A DNA stretch of 64,000 nt from Pseudophaeobacter sp. (GTDB lineage Bacteria; Pseudomonadota; Alphaproteobacteria; Rhodobacterales; Rhodobacteraceae). Where the stretch lies: contig JALUXC010000025.1 of the NCBI GenBank assembly GCA_027019165.1, positions 83,503 to 147,502 on the forward strand, in the 5' to 3' direction. The translations under genes were made by a program, and so were the position numbers. This document shows, one piece after another, positions 17,996 to 27,627 of this stretch. The number at the start of each line of letters is the position of its first letter. Positions within the stretch are counted from its first letter, which is position 1. A model generated the notes under the pieces. It was not told the origin of the DNA, did not search any database, and saw nothing but the letters and a program-made list of their open reading frames with translations.

Positions 17996-20629
17996 ATGAC
18001 CGTTACGCCCATGATGGCGCAATATCTTGAGATAAAAGCAGCGCATCCCGATGCGTTGCTTTTTTATCGGATGGGTGACTTCTACGAGATGTTCTTTGAG
18101 GACGCGGTCAATGCGGCCGAGGCGCTGGACATCGCCCTCACCAAACGCGGCAAACATGACGGTGAAGATATCCCCATGTGCGGCGTTCCCGTGCATGCCG
18201 CCGAAGGCTATCTGCTCACCCTGATCCGCAAAGGGTTCCGCGTTGCCGTGGGTGAACAGCTCGAAAGCCCGGCTGAGGCCAAGAAACGCGGCTCTAAATC
18301 GGTGGTGAAACGGGATGTGGTGCGGCTGGTAACCCCCGGCACACTGACCGAAGATTCCCTTCTTGAGGCGCGCAGCCACAACTTTCTCGTCTCCTACTCC
18401 GAGCTGCGCGATGAAGCGGCCCTTGCTTGGGCTGATATCTCAACCGGCGCGTTCCATGTGATGCCCATCGCCCGCGTGCGCCTGTCGCCAGAGCTGGCGC
18501 GACTGGCCCCGTCTGAACTGATCGTCGCTGACGGCGCGACCTATGACACGACCCGCCCGCTGGCAGAGGAATACAAGATCCCGCTCACGCCGCTAGGGAA
18601 GGCCAGCTTTGACAGCACGGCCGCGGAGAAACGGATCTGCACCCTGTTCAACGTCGGGGCATTGGATGGCTTTGGCACCTTTTCTCGCGCCGAGGTTTCG
18701 GCGATGGGCGCGCTGGTCGACTATCTGGAGATCACGCAAAAGGGCAAACTGCCGCTGCTCCAACCCCCGGTGCAAGAGGCGCAGGACCGTGTGGTGCAGA
18801 TCGATGCCTCCACCCGCGCCAGTCTGGAGCTGACACGCTCTCTATCCGGTGGCCGCGCAGGATCGCTCTTGTCGGTGGTGGACCGGACCGTTACCCCCGG
18901 CGGCGCCCGCCTGCTGGAACAGCGCATGGCGAGCCCCTCGCGCAACCTTGATGTCATCAACGCACGTCTCGCGGCGCTAGATTTCGCGGTGGAGGCAACG
19001 CAGCTGTCGCAGGACATTCGCGCAGCGCTTCGCAAAACCCCGGATCTGGACCGCGCCCTGTCACGCCTCGCACTGGAACGCGGCGGGCCGCGTGATCTGG
19101 CCGCCATACGCAACGGGTTGATGCAGGCAGAGACCATTGCACAAATGTGTGAAGGACAGGACCTGCCCGATCTGATCGCGAGAGCCGTGGGTGATCTTTT
19201 GGGATTCGATGATCTGCTTTCCCTCCTTGATGCCGCGCTGGTGGCCGAGCCGCCGCTGATGGCGCGTGACGGTGGTTTCATCGCCGCGGGCCATGATCCC
19301 GAATTGGACGAGGCGCGCACCCTGCGTGATGAGGGCCGTTCCGTGATTGCCGGGATGCAGCAAAAGTATTCCGAACACACCGGAATCACCTCTCTGAAGA
19401 TCAAGCACAACAACGTGCTGGGCTACTTTATTGAAACCACCGCCACCCACGCGGACAAGATGCTGTCAGCGCCCTTGTCGGAGACCTATATCCACCGTCA
19501 AACCACCGCAAATCAGGTGCGCTTTACAACGGTAGAGCTGAGCGAGATCGAAACCCGCATTCTGAATGCCGGAAACCGCGCGCTGGAGATTGAAAAGCGA
19601 CTCTATGAAAGGCTTTCAGGCGCTATTTTGGAGACCGCCGCGCGGCTCAACACTGCCGCAAAAGGGCTGGCGGAGCTAGACTTGGTCACGGCGCTTGCGG
19701 ATCTCGCGCGCGGTGAAAACTGGACCCGACCCAAGGTGGATGCCTCCCGCGCGTTTCACGTGGAGGGCGGGCGTCATCCGGTCGTGGAACAGGCGCTGCG
19801 GCAGCAAGGCGGCGACAGCTTCGTTGCCAATGACTGCGATCTTTCGGCCACCGATGGCGCGGCGATCTGGCTGCTGACCGGCCCCAACATGGCCGGTAAA
19901 TCGACCTTCCTGAGGCAGAATGCACTGATCGCCCTACTTGCGCAGATGGGCAGCTATGTGCCGGCAGAGGCCGCGCATATCGGGCTCGTCAGCCAGCTGT
20001 TCAGCCGTGTCGGCGCCTCGGACGATCTGGCGCGGGGGCGCTCAACCTTCATGGTCGAAATGGTGGAGACCGCCGCGATCCTCAACCAGGCCGACGACCG
20101 CGCGCTTGTGATATTGGATGAAATCGGGCGCGGCACCGCGACCTATGATGGTCTCTCAATCGCATGGGCGACGCTGGAACACCTGCAAGAGGTGAACCGA
20201 TCCCGCGCACTCTTTGCAACGCACTATCACGAACTGACGCAGCTTGCGAACAAGCTGGAAGGCGTCGACAACGCGACCGTCACCGTGAAGGAATGGGAAG
20301 GCGAAGTGATCTTCCTGCATGAGGTCAAGAAAGGCGCCGCCGATCGGTCCTACGGTGTGCAGGTGGCGCAGCTTGCCGGCCTGCCGCCCTCGGTCGTGGC
20401 GCGGGCGCGGGATGTGCTGGATATGCTCGAAAAAGGCAGCCGTGAAGGGGGCGGTGCCAAGATCCAGATCGACGATCTGCCGCTCTTTGCTGCCGCACCG
20501 CCGCCGCAGCCAAAACCTGCTGCAGGTCCGTCACCGGTCGAGGAATTGCTGGGAGACATCCACCCGGATGATCTCACGCCACGTGAAGCACTGGAAGCGC
20601 TGTATCGTCTGAAAGAGGCAAGTAAATAA
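17996..20629 (+). CDS. mutS: DNA mismatch repair ATPase MutS
   Basis: 877 aa, usual length. The mismatch-reading loop is DALLFYRMGDFYEMFFEDA (Phe-X-Glu at FYEMF), and the ATPase domain has Walker A TGPNMAGKSTFLRQ and Walker B LVILDEIGRGTATYDG. Recognises base mismatches and recruits MutL. Start at MTVTPMMAQYLEIK (17996) behind GGGGGAC. The gene ends at a strong bidirectional terminator shared with grpE. Confidence 0.97.
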   Translation: MTVTPMMAQYLEIKAAHPDALLFYRMGDFYEMFFEDAVNAAEALDIALTKRGKHDGEDIPMCGVPVHAAEGYLLTLIRKGFRVAVGEQLESPAEAKKRGSKSVVKRDVVRLVTPGTLTEDSLLEARSHNFLVSYSELRDEAALAWADISTGAFHVMPIARVRLSPELARLAPSELIVADGATYDTTRPLAEEYKIPLTPLGKASFDSTAAEKRICTLFNVGALDGFGTFSRAEVSAMGALVDYLEITQKGKLPLLQPPVQEAQDRVVQIDASTRASLELTRSLSGGRAGSLLSVVDRTVTPGGARLLEQRMASPSRNLDVINARLAALDFAVEATQLSQDIRAALRKTPDLDRALSRLALERGGPRDLAAIRNGLMQAETIAQMCEGQDLPDLIARAVGDLLGFDDLLSLLDAALVAEPPLMARDGGFIAAGHDPELDEARTLRDEGRSVIAGMQQKYSEHTGITSLKIKHNNVLGYFIETTATHADKMLSAPLSETYIHRQTTANQVRFTTVELSEIETRILNAGNRALEIEKRLYERLSGAILETAARLNTAAKGLAELDLVTALADLARGENWTRPKVDASRAFHVEGGRHPVVEQALRQQGGDSFVANDCDLSATDGAAIWLLTGPNMAGKSTFLRQNALIALLAQMGSYVPAEAAHIGLVSQLFSRVGASDDLARGRSTFMVEMVETAAILNQADDRALVILDEIGRGTATYDGLSIAWATLEHLQEVNRSRALFATHYHELTQLANKLEGVDNATVTVKEWEGEVIFLHEVKKGAADRSYGVQVAQLAGLPPSVVARARDVLDMLEKGSREGGGAKIQIDDLPLFAAAPPPQPKPAAGPSPVEELLGDIHPDDLTPREALEALYRLKEASK

Positions 20630-20632
20630 GAC

Positions 20633-20660
20633 AAAAGGCGACCCGAAAGGGCCGCCTTTT
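20633..20660. terminator. bidirectional intrinsic terminator between mutS and grpE
   Basis: AAAAGGCG-A-CCC (20633-20644), loop GAAA, GGG-C-CGCCTTTT (20649-20660). Eight plus three base pairs flank one A/C mismatch, closed by a GNRA-type tetraloop, with T runs on both strands. It serves both convergent genes. Confidence 0.85.
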
Positions 20661-20684
20661 CAAGTTCCAGCTGACGTATACAAT

Positions 20685-21245
20685 TTACGCAGGCGTTGAG
20701 GAAACCCCAACCTGGGCCGGGCGCAGCAGGCGGTCGTGCAGCATGAACCCTTCAGCAGAGACCTGAATGATATCGCCTGCCTTGGTGCCGGGCACCGGGG
20801 CTTCGAACATGGCTTCGTGCACCTGCGGGTCGAACTTGTCACCCACTTCGGGGGAAACGATGCGGATGCCGTGCTTTTCAAAGACGCCCAACAGGGCGCG
20901 CATGGTCAGCTCCACCCCTTCGATCAAGGCGGCAGAAACTTCCTTTTGCTCATCCGTGGCGGATTCCACGGCGCGTTTCATGTTGTCAAAGACCGGCAGC
21001 ATGTCGCGCGCCAGTTTGGAGCCGCCGTATTGTTCGGCCTCGCGGCGGGCCTTGTCGCCACGCTTGCGGGCGTTTTCGGCATCTGCCAGCGCGCGCATGA
21101 AACGGTCCTTGAACTGATCCCGTTCAGCGCGCACCGCATCCAGTTCCAGCGCCGCGTCGTCAAACTCTTCGGTCTGTGCCGCCAGCTCTTCCGCTTCGGC
21201 ATCTGCGATATCGTCCAGAAAATCGTCGTTCTTGGGCTCTGCCAT
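20685..21245 (-). CDS. grpE: nucleotide exchange factor GrpE
   Basis: 186 aa. Acidic N-terminus, a long coiled coil (about 30-80, DAVRAERDQFKDRFMRALAD), then the conserved AENARKRG and beta domain ending VSAEGFMLHDRLLRPAQVGVS. Exchanges ADP for ATP on DnaK. It is 9 nt downstream of the hrcA stop and co-oriented, so hrcA-grpE form one operon. Confidence 0.95.
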   Translation of the reverse strand: MAEPKNDDFLDDIADAEAEELAAQTEEFDDAALELDAVRAERDQFKDRFMRALADAENARKRGDKARREAEQYGGSKLARDMLPVFDNMKRAVESATDEQKEVSAALIEGVELTMRALLGVFEKHGIRIVSPEVGDKFDPQVHEAMFEAPVPGTKAGDIIQVSAEGFMLHDRLLRPAQVGVSSTPA

Positions 21246-21254
21246 TTTTCACCT

Positions 21255-22325
21255 CTAACTCCGGTCTGACAGCAATTTGCCGACCAGTTGCGCCGTATAG
21301 TCCACGATGGGCACAATCCGTCCGTAGTTCAGGCGGGTCGGGCCAATCACGCCAACCGCACCAATCACCTTTCGATCCGCGTTCATATAGGGAGACACCA
21401 CCAAAGAGGAACCCGAAAGTGAGAAAAGTTTGTTTTCCGAGCCAATAAAAATGCGCACACCTTCGCCTTCCTCGGTGAGTTCGAGGAATTCAGCGATATC
21501 CTGCTTGCGCTCCAAATCGTCAAACAGGCTGCGGATCAAATCCAGCTCTTTGGTCGCACCCTCATCGGCCAGAAGATTCGCTCGACCCCGTACGATCAGG
21601 CGCGCCTGATCGCTGTCGTTGTCCTCCCAGGCTGCCAATCCGCTTTCGATCAGATCATGAGCGAGGTTGTCGATTTCTTGCCTGCGTGCGGTGATCTCAT
21701 CCTGCATGTCGCGGCGCACATCGCTCAGGGTGCGCCCCTCGACCAGAGCGTTGAGGAAATTCGCAGCCTCGCGCATCGAACTGGGCGTCTGCCCGGGCGG
21801 CGGGGTAAACAGGCGATTTTCCACGTGACCGTCAGAGAAGACGAGGACCACCATGGCCCGGTCATGGCCGAGTGAGACAAACTCGATATGCCGGATTTCG
21901 GCCTCGTGCTTTGGGGTCAGCACAAGCGATGCGCCCTGTGTCACACCCGACAGCGCGGCCCCAACACGGTCAAGCATACCACTGACATCACCGGAATTGC
22001 GACCCAATGTGGCGTCGATCTTTTCGCGGTCCTGTGCCTTTAGATCTTCGACCTCCAACAGACTGTCCACGAACATCCGCAGACCCAGCTGCGTCGGCAC
22101 CCGCCCTGCGCTGATATGCGGGCTATCAAGGAGACCGAGAAACTCAAGATCCTGCATCACATTGCGCACGGTGGCCGCACTGACCTTTTCACTCAGCGAG
22201 CGGGTCAGGGTCCGGCTGCCAACCGGATCGCCGCTTTCCAGATAGGATTCAACCACCGCCCGGAACACATCCCGCGAGCGGTCGTTCATGTCTTTCAGAA
22301 TATCACTTGCATCTGTCATGAGCAT
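21255..22325 (-). CDS. hrcA: heat-inducible transcription repressor HrcA
   Basis: 356 aa. N-terminal winged helix (RDVFRAVVESYLESGDPVGS, SEKVSAATVRNVMQDLE) and the HrcA domain (SPHISAGRVPT, FVSLGHDRAMVVLVFSDG, C-terminal GAVGVIGPTRLNYGRIVPIVDYT). It represses groESL-type operons through CIRCE elements; no CIRCE dyad is seen in this window, including upstream of hrcA itself. It diverges from rph. Confidence 0.96.
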   Translation of the reverse strand: MLMTDASDILKDMNDRSRDVFRAVVESYLESGDPVGSRTLTRSLSEKVSAATVRNVMQDLEFLGLLDSPHISAGRVPTQLGLRMFVDSLLEVEDLKAQDREKIDATLGRNSGDVSGMLDRVGAALSGVTQGASLVLTPKHEAEIRHIEFVSLGHDRAMVVLVFSDGHVENRLFTPPPGQTPSSMREAANFLNALVEGRTLSDVRRDMQDEITARRQEIDNLAHDLIESGLAAWEDNDSDQARLIVRGRANLLADEGATKELDLIRSLFDDLERKQDIAEFLELTEEGEGVRIFIGSENKLFSLSGSSLVVSPYMNADRKVIGAVGVIGPTRLNYGRIVPIVDYTAQLVGKLLSDRS

Positions 22326-22461
22326 TTCAGCAGTTGAACGCTATATAGATAGGAACCCATTCCCGATTTGCCATTAAAGAGCCCTGCGCGCAAAGGTCAA
22401 TCGTACTTGCATCCATCGCGCTGGCAGGGCTATCCGAAGGCCAGCAACAAAAGGATATTCC

Positions 22462-23175
22462 ATGCGACCCTCTGGACGACAACTGAACGAGATGCGCCCC
22501 ATTTCCATCGAAACCGGATTTACCAAACATGCCGAAGGGTCCTGCCTGATCAAGGTCGGCGATACTCACGTTCTGTGCACCGCCACAATCGAGGACCGTG
22601 TACCGCCATTCATTAAAGGGTCGGGTCTTGGCTGGGTGACCGCAGAATACGGAATGCTGCCCCGCGCGACGAACACCCGTATGCGCCGCGAGGCTGCGGC
22701 TGGCAAACAAGGCGGACGCACGGTTGAAATCCAACGCCTGATCGGCCGTGCCCTGCGCGCTGGTGTTGACCGCGTAGCACTGGGTGAGCGTCAGATCAGC
22801 ATCGACTGCGACGTATTGCAAGCCGATGGCGGTACGCGCTGCGCATCAATCACCGGGGGCTGGGTCGCTTTGCGGCTGGCGGTGAACAAGCTGATGAAGG
22901 CGGGCGATGTGTCGGTCGATCCATTGATCGATCCTGTCGCCGCCGTGTCCTGTGGGATCTATGCGGGCCAGCCGGTCTTAGATCTGGACTACCCGGAAGA
23001 TTCTGAAGCCGGCGTCGATGGCAACTTTATCATGACCGGATCGGGCAAGCTAATCGAAGTTCAGATGTCTGCGGAAGGGTCGATGTTCTCGCGCGAGCAG
23101 ATGAACAACCTGATGGATCTGGCCGCGAAAGGCACCGCCGAGCTGGCCGAAATGCAAAAGGCAGCCTGCGCATGA
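22462..23175 (+). CDS. rph: ribonuclease PH
   Basis: 237 aa. [19 protein letters not shown] at the N-terminus, [31 protein letters not shown], and the phosphate-binding stretch [15 protein letters not shown]. Phosphorolytic 3' trimming of tRNA and other RNAs. RBS AAAAGGAT. The stop overlaps rdgB (ATGA). The divergent 136-bp gap to hrcA carries promoters for both sides. Confidence 0.96.
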   Translation: MRPSGRQLNEMRPISIETGFTKHAEGSCLIKVGDTHVLCTATIEDRVPPFIKGSGLGWVTAEYGMLPRATNTRMRREAAAGKQGGRTVEIQRLIGRALRAGVDRVALGERQISIDCDVLQADGGTRCASITGGWVALRLAVNKLMKAGDVSVDPLIDPVAAVSCGIYAGQPVLDLDYPEDSEAGVDGNFIMTGSGKLIEVQMSAEGSMFSREQMNNLMDLAAKGTAELAEMQKAACA

Positions 23176-23786
23176 CTCGCAAGTTCATTGGAGATCGGTT
23201 GCTGATCGCGACCCACAACAAAGGCAAGCTTGAGGAGATGGCACAGCTCCTTGAGCCCTTTGGCGTCTCTGTGGTTGGGGCGGCCGAGTTGGAACTGCCC
23301 GAGCCGGAAGAGACCGAAGACACATTTGTCGGCAATGCCCGGATCAAGGCCCATGCAGCGGCCAGGGCAACCGGGCTTCCTGCCCTGTCAGATGATTCAG
23401 GCATCACCATCGACGCGCTGGACGGCGCACCGGGCGTCTATACAGCGGATTGGGCCGAGACCGGAAATGGCCGCGATTTCATGATGGCAATGACCCGCGC
23501 CCATGAGGAATTGGAAGCCAAGAACGCCCCCCATCCCCGCACTGCGCAATTCCGCTGCACGCTGGTGCTGGCCTGGCCCGATGGGCACGACGAGGTGTTC
23601 GAAGGCGTAGCCCCCGGTCATCTGGTCTGGCCGATCCGCGGTGCCGAAGGGTTTGGATATGACCCCATGTTCATCCCCGATGGCCACTCGGTAACCTTTG
23701 CCGAAATGGATCGCTGGGAGAAAAACAAGATCAGCCACCGCGCCGATGCGGTGTCAAAGTTCATCAAGGGCTGTTTCGGTGAATGA
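23172..23786 (+). CDS. rdgB: XTP/dITP pyrophosphatase (Ham1-like)
   Basis: 204 aa. [14 protein letters not shown] (substrate loop), [25 protein letters not shown] and [20 protein letters not shown] with [10 protein letters not shown] at the end are the complete Ham1 signature. Hydrolyses ITP/XTP and the deoxy forms to keep them out of nucleic acids. 4-nt overlaps with rph and hemW show tight coupling. Confidence 0.96.
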   Translation: MTRKFIGDRLLIATHNKGKLEEMAQLLEPFGVSVVGAAELELPEPEETEDTFVGNARIKAHAAARATGLPALSDDSGITIDALDGAPGVYTADWAETGNGRDFMMAMTRAHEELEAKNAPHPRTAQFRCTLVLAWPDGHDEVFEGVAPGHLVWPIRGAEGFGYDPMFIPDGHSVTFAEMDRWEKNKISHRADAVSKFIKGCFGE

Positions 23787-24949
23787 CCGGCTTTCAGGAT
23801 GACTGGCGCAACGGGGGCTTTGGCCTTTACGTGCATTGGCCCTTTTGCCAGGCCAAATGCCCCTATTGCGATTTCAACAGCCATGTCACCGCGAATATTG
23901 ATGAAAAACAATGGGTTGATGCCTATCTCCAGGAATTATCGCGCACGCCAGATGCCCTGCGCAGCCGGGTCCTGAACACCATCTTTTTTGGCGGCGGTAC
24001 ACCCTCTCTTATGCACCCTGATACGGTCGTTGCGGTGATTGATGCGGCACGTGACATCTGGCCCTTTGCCAATGACATCGAAATCTCTCTAGAGGCCAAT
24101 CCCGGATCTGTCGAGGCGGGCCGCTTTGCTGGCTATCGCGACGCCGGGGTCAATCGGATTTCAATGGGTATCCAGGCGCTCAACGACGAAGACCTGCGCC
24201 GCCTGGGACGGATCCACTCTGTCGCGGAAGCCAGAGCCGCCTTTGACATTGCACGTGACTGTTTCGATCGGGTCAGCTTTGACCTGATCTATGCGCGGCA
24301 GGGTCAGACCCCGCAAGATTGGGAAGCAGAGCTGCAAGCGGCCCTGTCGATGGCTATCGACCACCTGTCTCTCTACCAGCTGACTATCGAAGACGGCACC
24401 GCCTTTGGCGACCGCTATGCCCGTGGCAAGCTGCGCGACCTGCCCAGCGACGACAGCGCCGCCGACATGTACCAACTGACCCAGGACATTTGCGCCGCCC
24501 ACGGCATGCCCGCCTATGAGGTATCCAACCATGCCCGCCCCGGCGCAGAAAGCCGTCACAACCAGATCTACTGGCGCTATGGGGATTACCTTGGCATCGG
24601 GCCAGGTGCCCATGGTCGTATCACGCTGGGCGGCATTCGCCATGCCACCGAAACATACCGCGCGCCCGGTGCCTGGCTGGAAGCAGCGACCAAAGGATCG
24701 GGTGAAACACTCCGCGAGCCGCTGGACCCTTCGGAGGCTGCAGCAGAGATGTTGATGATGGGCCTGCGTCTGGTCGAGGGTGTCGATGTCGCCCGCTATG
24801 AGGGCCTTGCCGGAAAATCGATCAACAAAGAGCGGCTCGATCACCTTGCCAATATGGGAATGGTGGCTATCTCAGATCAAAGGCTGCGCGCGACCGATCA
24901 GGGGCGCGCCGTGCTCAACGCAATCCTGCGGGACCTATTGGTGGACTGA
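23783..24949 (+). CDS. hemW: HemW, radical-SAM heme chaperone
   Basis: 388 aa. YVHWPFCQAKCPYCDFNSH contains CxxxCxxC for the [4Fe-4S]/SAM cluster, with the extra Cys-rich F typical of HemW/HemN. FFGGGTPSLM, EANPGSVE and NRISMGIQALND follow. It lacks the longer N-terminus of HemN, so the heme chaperone rather than the coproporphyrinogen dehydrogenase is the better call. 4-nt overlap with rdgB. Confidence 0.93.
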   Translation: MTGFQDDWRNGGFGLYVHWPFCQAKCPYCDFNSHVTANIDEKQWVDAYLQELSRTPDALRSRVLNTIFFGGGTPSLMHPDTVVAVIDAARDIWPFANDIEISLEANPGSVEAGRFAGYRDAGVNRISMGIQALNDEDLRRLGRIHSVAEARAAFDIARDCFDRVSFDLIYARQGQTPQDWEAELQAALSMAIDHLSLYQLTIEDGTAFGDRYARGKLRDLPSDDSAADMYQLTQDICAAHGMPAYEVSNHARPGAESRHNQIYWRYGDYLGIGPGAHGRITLGGIRHATETYRAPGAWLEAATKGSGETLREPLDPSEAAAEMLMMGLRLVEGVDVARYEGLAGKSINKERLDHLANMGMVAISDQRLRATDQGRAVLNAILRDLLVD

Positions 24950-24952
24950 CGC

Positions 24953-25306
24953 ATGCGCTATATCTACGCTGTCCTTGGACTGTTGTGCGTCGCCTTGGGC
25001 CTGATCGGCGTGGTTCTGCCTCTGCTCCCCACCGTTCCATTTCTTTTGCTCGCGACCTTCTTTTTCGCCAACTCATCAGAACGGCTCCACAACTGGATCA
25101 TCACCCATCAAACATTCGGACCGATGATCCTGGACTGGCAAGAACATGGTGCCATCCGTCCAACCGCAAAAAAGGCGGCAACCGGTTCGATTGCCGCCGT
25201 CTTCTTGTTGTCATTGGTGTTTGGAGCACCGTCTCACGTCCTAGGCATTCAAGCCGTGGTTTTGTCCTGCGTTCTGCTCTTTATCTGGACCCGACCTAGC
25301 GGCTGA
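24953..25306 (+). CDS. ybaN: YbaN/DUF454 family small membrane protein
   Basis: 117 aa with hydrophobic segments at about 3-36 and 78-112; LGLLCVALGLIGVVLPLLPTVPFLLLATFFFANSSERLHNW-type N-terminus is the DUF454 signature. Function unknown; inner membrane. It starts 3 nt after hemW and converges on parB with an 11-bp overlap of the 3' ends. Confidence 0.88.
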   Translation: MRYIYAVLGLLCVALGLIGVVLPLLPTVPFLLLATFFFANSSERLHNWIITHQTFGPMILDWQEHGAIRPTAKKAATGSIAAVFLLSLVFGAPSHVLGIQAVVLSCVLLFIWTRPSG

Positions 25307-26192
25307 GCATATTGCACAGCTCATCCAACTGATCGAGCGTTTCATAGCTGATGGTGACAGACCCGGATTCGCCGCCCGGTTTGTGATCGATCGAAACCTT
25401 CATCCGCAACATCGCTGACAGGTCACCCTCAAGCGCACGAGTGTCGGCGTCTTTCTCCATCTCTTTTCGGGGCTTTTTCGCTCCTGAAGATGGCGCGTCT
25501 CCTGCCGCATCTTTTTTGACAAGGTTTTCTGTAGCGCGCACCGACAGACCACCTTTGACAATCTTTCTGGCAAGTTCAGATGCGTTGTCGGATGTAATAA
25601 GGGCACGAGCATGGCCTGCAGAGAGTTTGCGATCTTGAACAAGCTGCTGCACGTCCTGAGGCAGATGCAAAAGCCGCACGAGATTGGCGATATGGCTACG
25701 GCTTTTCCCAAGCGCTTCGGCCATCCTCTCCTGAGTGTGGCCGAATTTTTCCATCAGTTGCTTGTAGCTTTGTGCCTCTTCCATCGCATTCAGATCAGAC
25801 CGCTGAATGTTTTCGATGATCGCGACTTCAAGCATTTCAAGATCATCGTAGTCACGGATGAGAACCGGAACCTCATGAAGCTGTGCTGCCTGCGCAGCGC
25901 GCCAACGACGTTCACCGGCAACAATCTCGTACATACCACCGTCTCGCGGTCGCACGATCAATGGCTGTAGAACACCCTTTTCCTTGATCGAGGCGGTCAG
26001 ATCATCGAGATCTTCCTGCAGAAATTGCCGCCGCGGTTGATCAGGATTTGCCGTGACCTTTTCAATCGGAACGAGGACTTCAGCATTGCGCGGTGCCTCT
26101 GTTCGGGTGCTCACCGGATCGGGATTTACATCCGCCATTAGTGCGGACAATCCCCGACCCAGGCCGCGTGGCTTGTTCTTTTTTTCTGTCAT
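25296..26192 (-). CDS. parB: chromosome partitioning protein ParB
   Basis: 298 aa. ParB N-terminal CTPase domain with IVAGERRWRAAQ and ENIQRSDLN, a helix-turn-helix (MAEALGKSRSHIANLVRLL) and a C-terminal dimerisation tail. Binds parS; two perfect parS sites lie 1.4 and 3.3 kb upstream of the gene start. Downstream of parA with a 15-nt gap. The MTEKKNKPRGLGRGLSALM start is the standard ParB N-terminus. Confidence 0.96.
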   Translation of the reverse strand: MTEKKNKPRGLGRGLSALMADVNPDPVSTRTEAPRNAEVLVPIEKVTANPDQPRRQFLQEDLDDLTASIKEKGVLQPLIVRPRDGGMYEIVAGERRWRAAQAAQLHEVPVLIRDYDDLEMLEVAIIENIQRSDLNAMEEAQSYKQLMEKFGHTQERMAEALGKSRSHIANLVRLLHLPQDVQQLVQDRKLSAGHARALITSDNASELARKIVKGGLSVRATENLVKKDAAGDAPSSGAKKPRKEMEKDADTRALEGDLSAMLRMKVSIDHKPGGESGSVTISYETLDQLDELCNMLSR

Positions 26193-26207
26193 AGTGCCCT
26201 CCCCGGT

Positions 26208-27023
26208 TTACGCTGCGAGTTTTTGCTGGTTGGCGATCACTTCTTCGGCCAAAGCTCGGTACGCCCGAGCACCAAGTGAATTCGTATCGTAATTTAAGAC
26301 CGGCAAGGCATAAGATGGGGCCTCGCTGACCCTCACATTTCTCGGGATCACGGTCCGAAACACCAACTCACCAAGATTGTCACGCGCGTCCTGCTCCACC
26401 TGCTGGGACAGGTTGTTTCGACGATCGTACATCGTCAAAACCACTCCTTCGATCCGTAGGTCCGGGTTGGCAGCCTGACGGACTTCGCGAATGGTCAACA
26501 TGAGCTGGGAAACGCCTTCGAGGGCAAAAAATTCACTCTGCAACGGAATCAAAACGGAATGGGCAGCGACCATCGCATTCACGGTCAAAAGGTTCAATGA
26601 TGGCGGGCAATCGATCAGGACATAGTCCCAATCGTAGTCATCCATGGCGGTCTGACGAAGAGCATCATGCAACAGAAAGCTACGTTTTTCGTTTGCAAAC
26701 AGCTCGATGTCGGCGGAACTCAGATCAACGGTCGCAGGGATCACGCAAAGATCTTCAATCTCTGTCGCGCGTATCACCTCTGACAAAGGTGCGTCGTCGA
26801 CAAGTAGATCATAGGTAGTGAAGTCACGATCTTCTGGATCAATACCGAGGCCTGTGGAGGCATTGCCCTGCGGATCCAGATCAACCACGAGAACACGCAT
26901 TCCTGTCTCAACAAGAGCTGCCGCCAGGTTAATCGCCGTTGTTGTCTTTCCCACTCCACCCTTTTGATTAGCGACCGCTATGATACGGGGCCCATCCGGG
27001 CGGGATAAGTCAGACACGAGCAA
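26208..27023 (-). CDS. parA: chromosome partitioning ATPase ParA
   Basis: 271 aa. Deviant Walker A KGGVGKTTTAINLAAAL (two lysines) and VLVVDLDPQGNASTGLG, with DYVLIDCPPSLNLLTVNAM. Moves ParB-parS complexes and so the origin to the cell poles. It overlaps the end of rsmG by 14 nt, so rsmG-parA-parB are one unit. Confidence 0.96.
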   Translation of the reverse strand: MLVSDLSRPDGPRIIAVANQKGGVGKTTTAINLAAALVETGMRVLVVDLDPQGNASTGLGIDPEDRDFTTYDLLVDDAPLSEVIRATEIEDLCVIPATVDLSSADIELFANEKRSFLLHDALRQTAMDDYDWDYVLIDCPPSLNLLTVNAMVAAHSVLIPLQSEFFALEGVSQLMLTIREVRQAANPDLRIEGVVLTMYDRRNNLSQQVEQDARDNLGELVFRTVIPRNVRVSEAPSYALPVLNYDTNSLGARAYRALAEEVIANQQKLAA

Positions 27024-27627
27024 CTCCCTTGATTTTTAGTAAGACCGCGTCGGGTTCGGTTAAACTTGTAATCGGTTCGAAATCGAAGCGCCATGACTTG
27101 AGTGCGTTATCCACTTCTTTTTTCCAGTTGGCGCCCTTCGGAAACACTGCAACCCCCTTTGGATTTAGGTGCCTTTCCGAAAACTCTAAAAGTTTCGTCA
27201 AATCTGCAAGAGCTCTGGCTGACAGAACGTCGGCATTTTGAGGTTGGCAACGTTCTATTCTATCAGAAAGGACCTGGATTGAGGCACCACACTCCCTCGC
27301 GGCCGTGCGGAGGAATGCAGCCTTCCTTTGGTCTGATTCGATAAGAGTGACCCTCGTACCGTGTCTTTCAGCAGAAGCCAAAATTCCAACGACCACGCCC
27401 GGCAGTCCCCCGCCGCTTCCCATATCCACCCAGTGTTGCGGTGCCGGAACACTGCGAAACACCTGGATCGAATCAACGATGTGGCGAGTCCAGATATCCG
27501 AAACGCTGTGCCGTGAAATCAAGTTGATCTTGGAATTCCACTTCTCAAGGACTGCCGCAAAAATCTCTAGGCGCTCATATGTTTCACGTGAAACATTCAG
27601 GCGCTCAAGGACACCATCAACCGTCAT
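27010..27627 (-). CDS. rsmG: 16S rRNA (guanine-527-N7) methyltransferase RsmG
   Basis: 205 aa. LNLISRHS-like [20 protein letters not shown], the SAM-binding [16 protein letters not shown], and [21 protein letters not shown]. Methylates G527 of 16S rRNA. The early codons for NVSRET are formed by a perfect parS site (27580-27595). Its ATG overlaps the mnmG stop. Confidence 0.95.
   Translation of the reverse strand: MTVDGVLERLNVSRETYERLEIFAAVLEKWNSKINLISRHSVSDIWTRHIVDSIQVFRSVPAPQHWVDMGSGGGLPGVVVGILASAERHGTRVTLIESDQRKAAFLRTAARECGASIQVLSDRIERCQPQNADVLSARALADLTKLLEFSERHLNPKGVAVFPKGANWKKEVDNALKSWRFDFEPITSLTEPDAVLLKIKGVARV
27580..27595. promoter_or_regulatory. parS: parS centromere site 1 (inside rsmG)
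   Basis: TGTTTCACGTGAAACA is the perfect 16-bp palindromic parS consensus. It lies inside the rsmG coding sequence, 1.4 kb from the parB start and 5.2 kb from the oriC candidate, where bacterial parS sites cluster. Confidence 0.97.

Noticed and set aside
19752..19767. parS-like sequence in mutS
   Set aside because: Only 11 of 16 positions match; the right arm of the palindrome is broken.
22326..22461. possible CIRCE operator upstream of hrcA
   Set aside because: No TTAGCACTC / GAGTGCTAA dyad is present in the gap.
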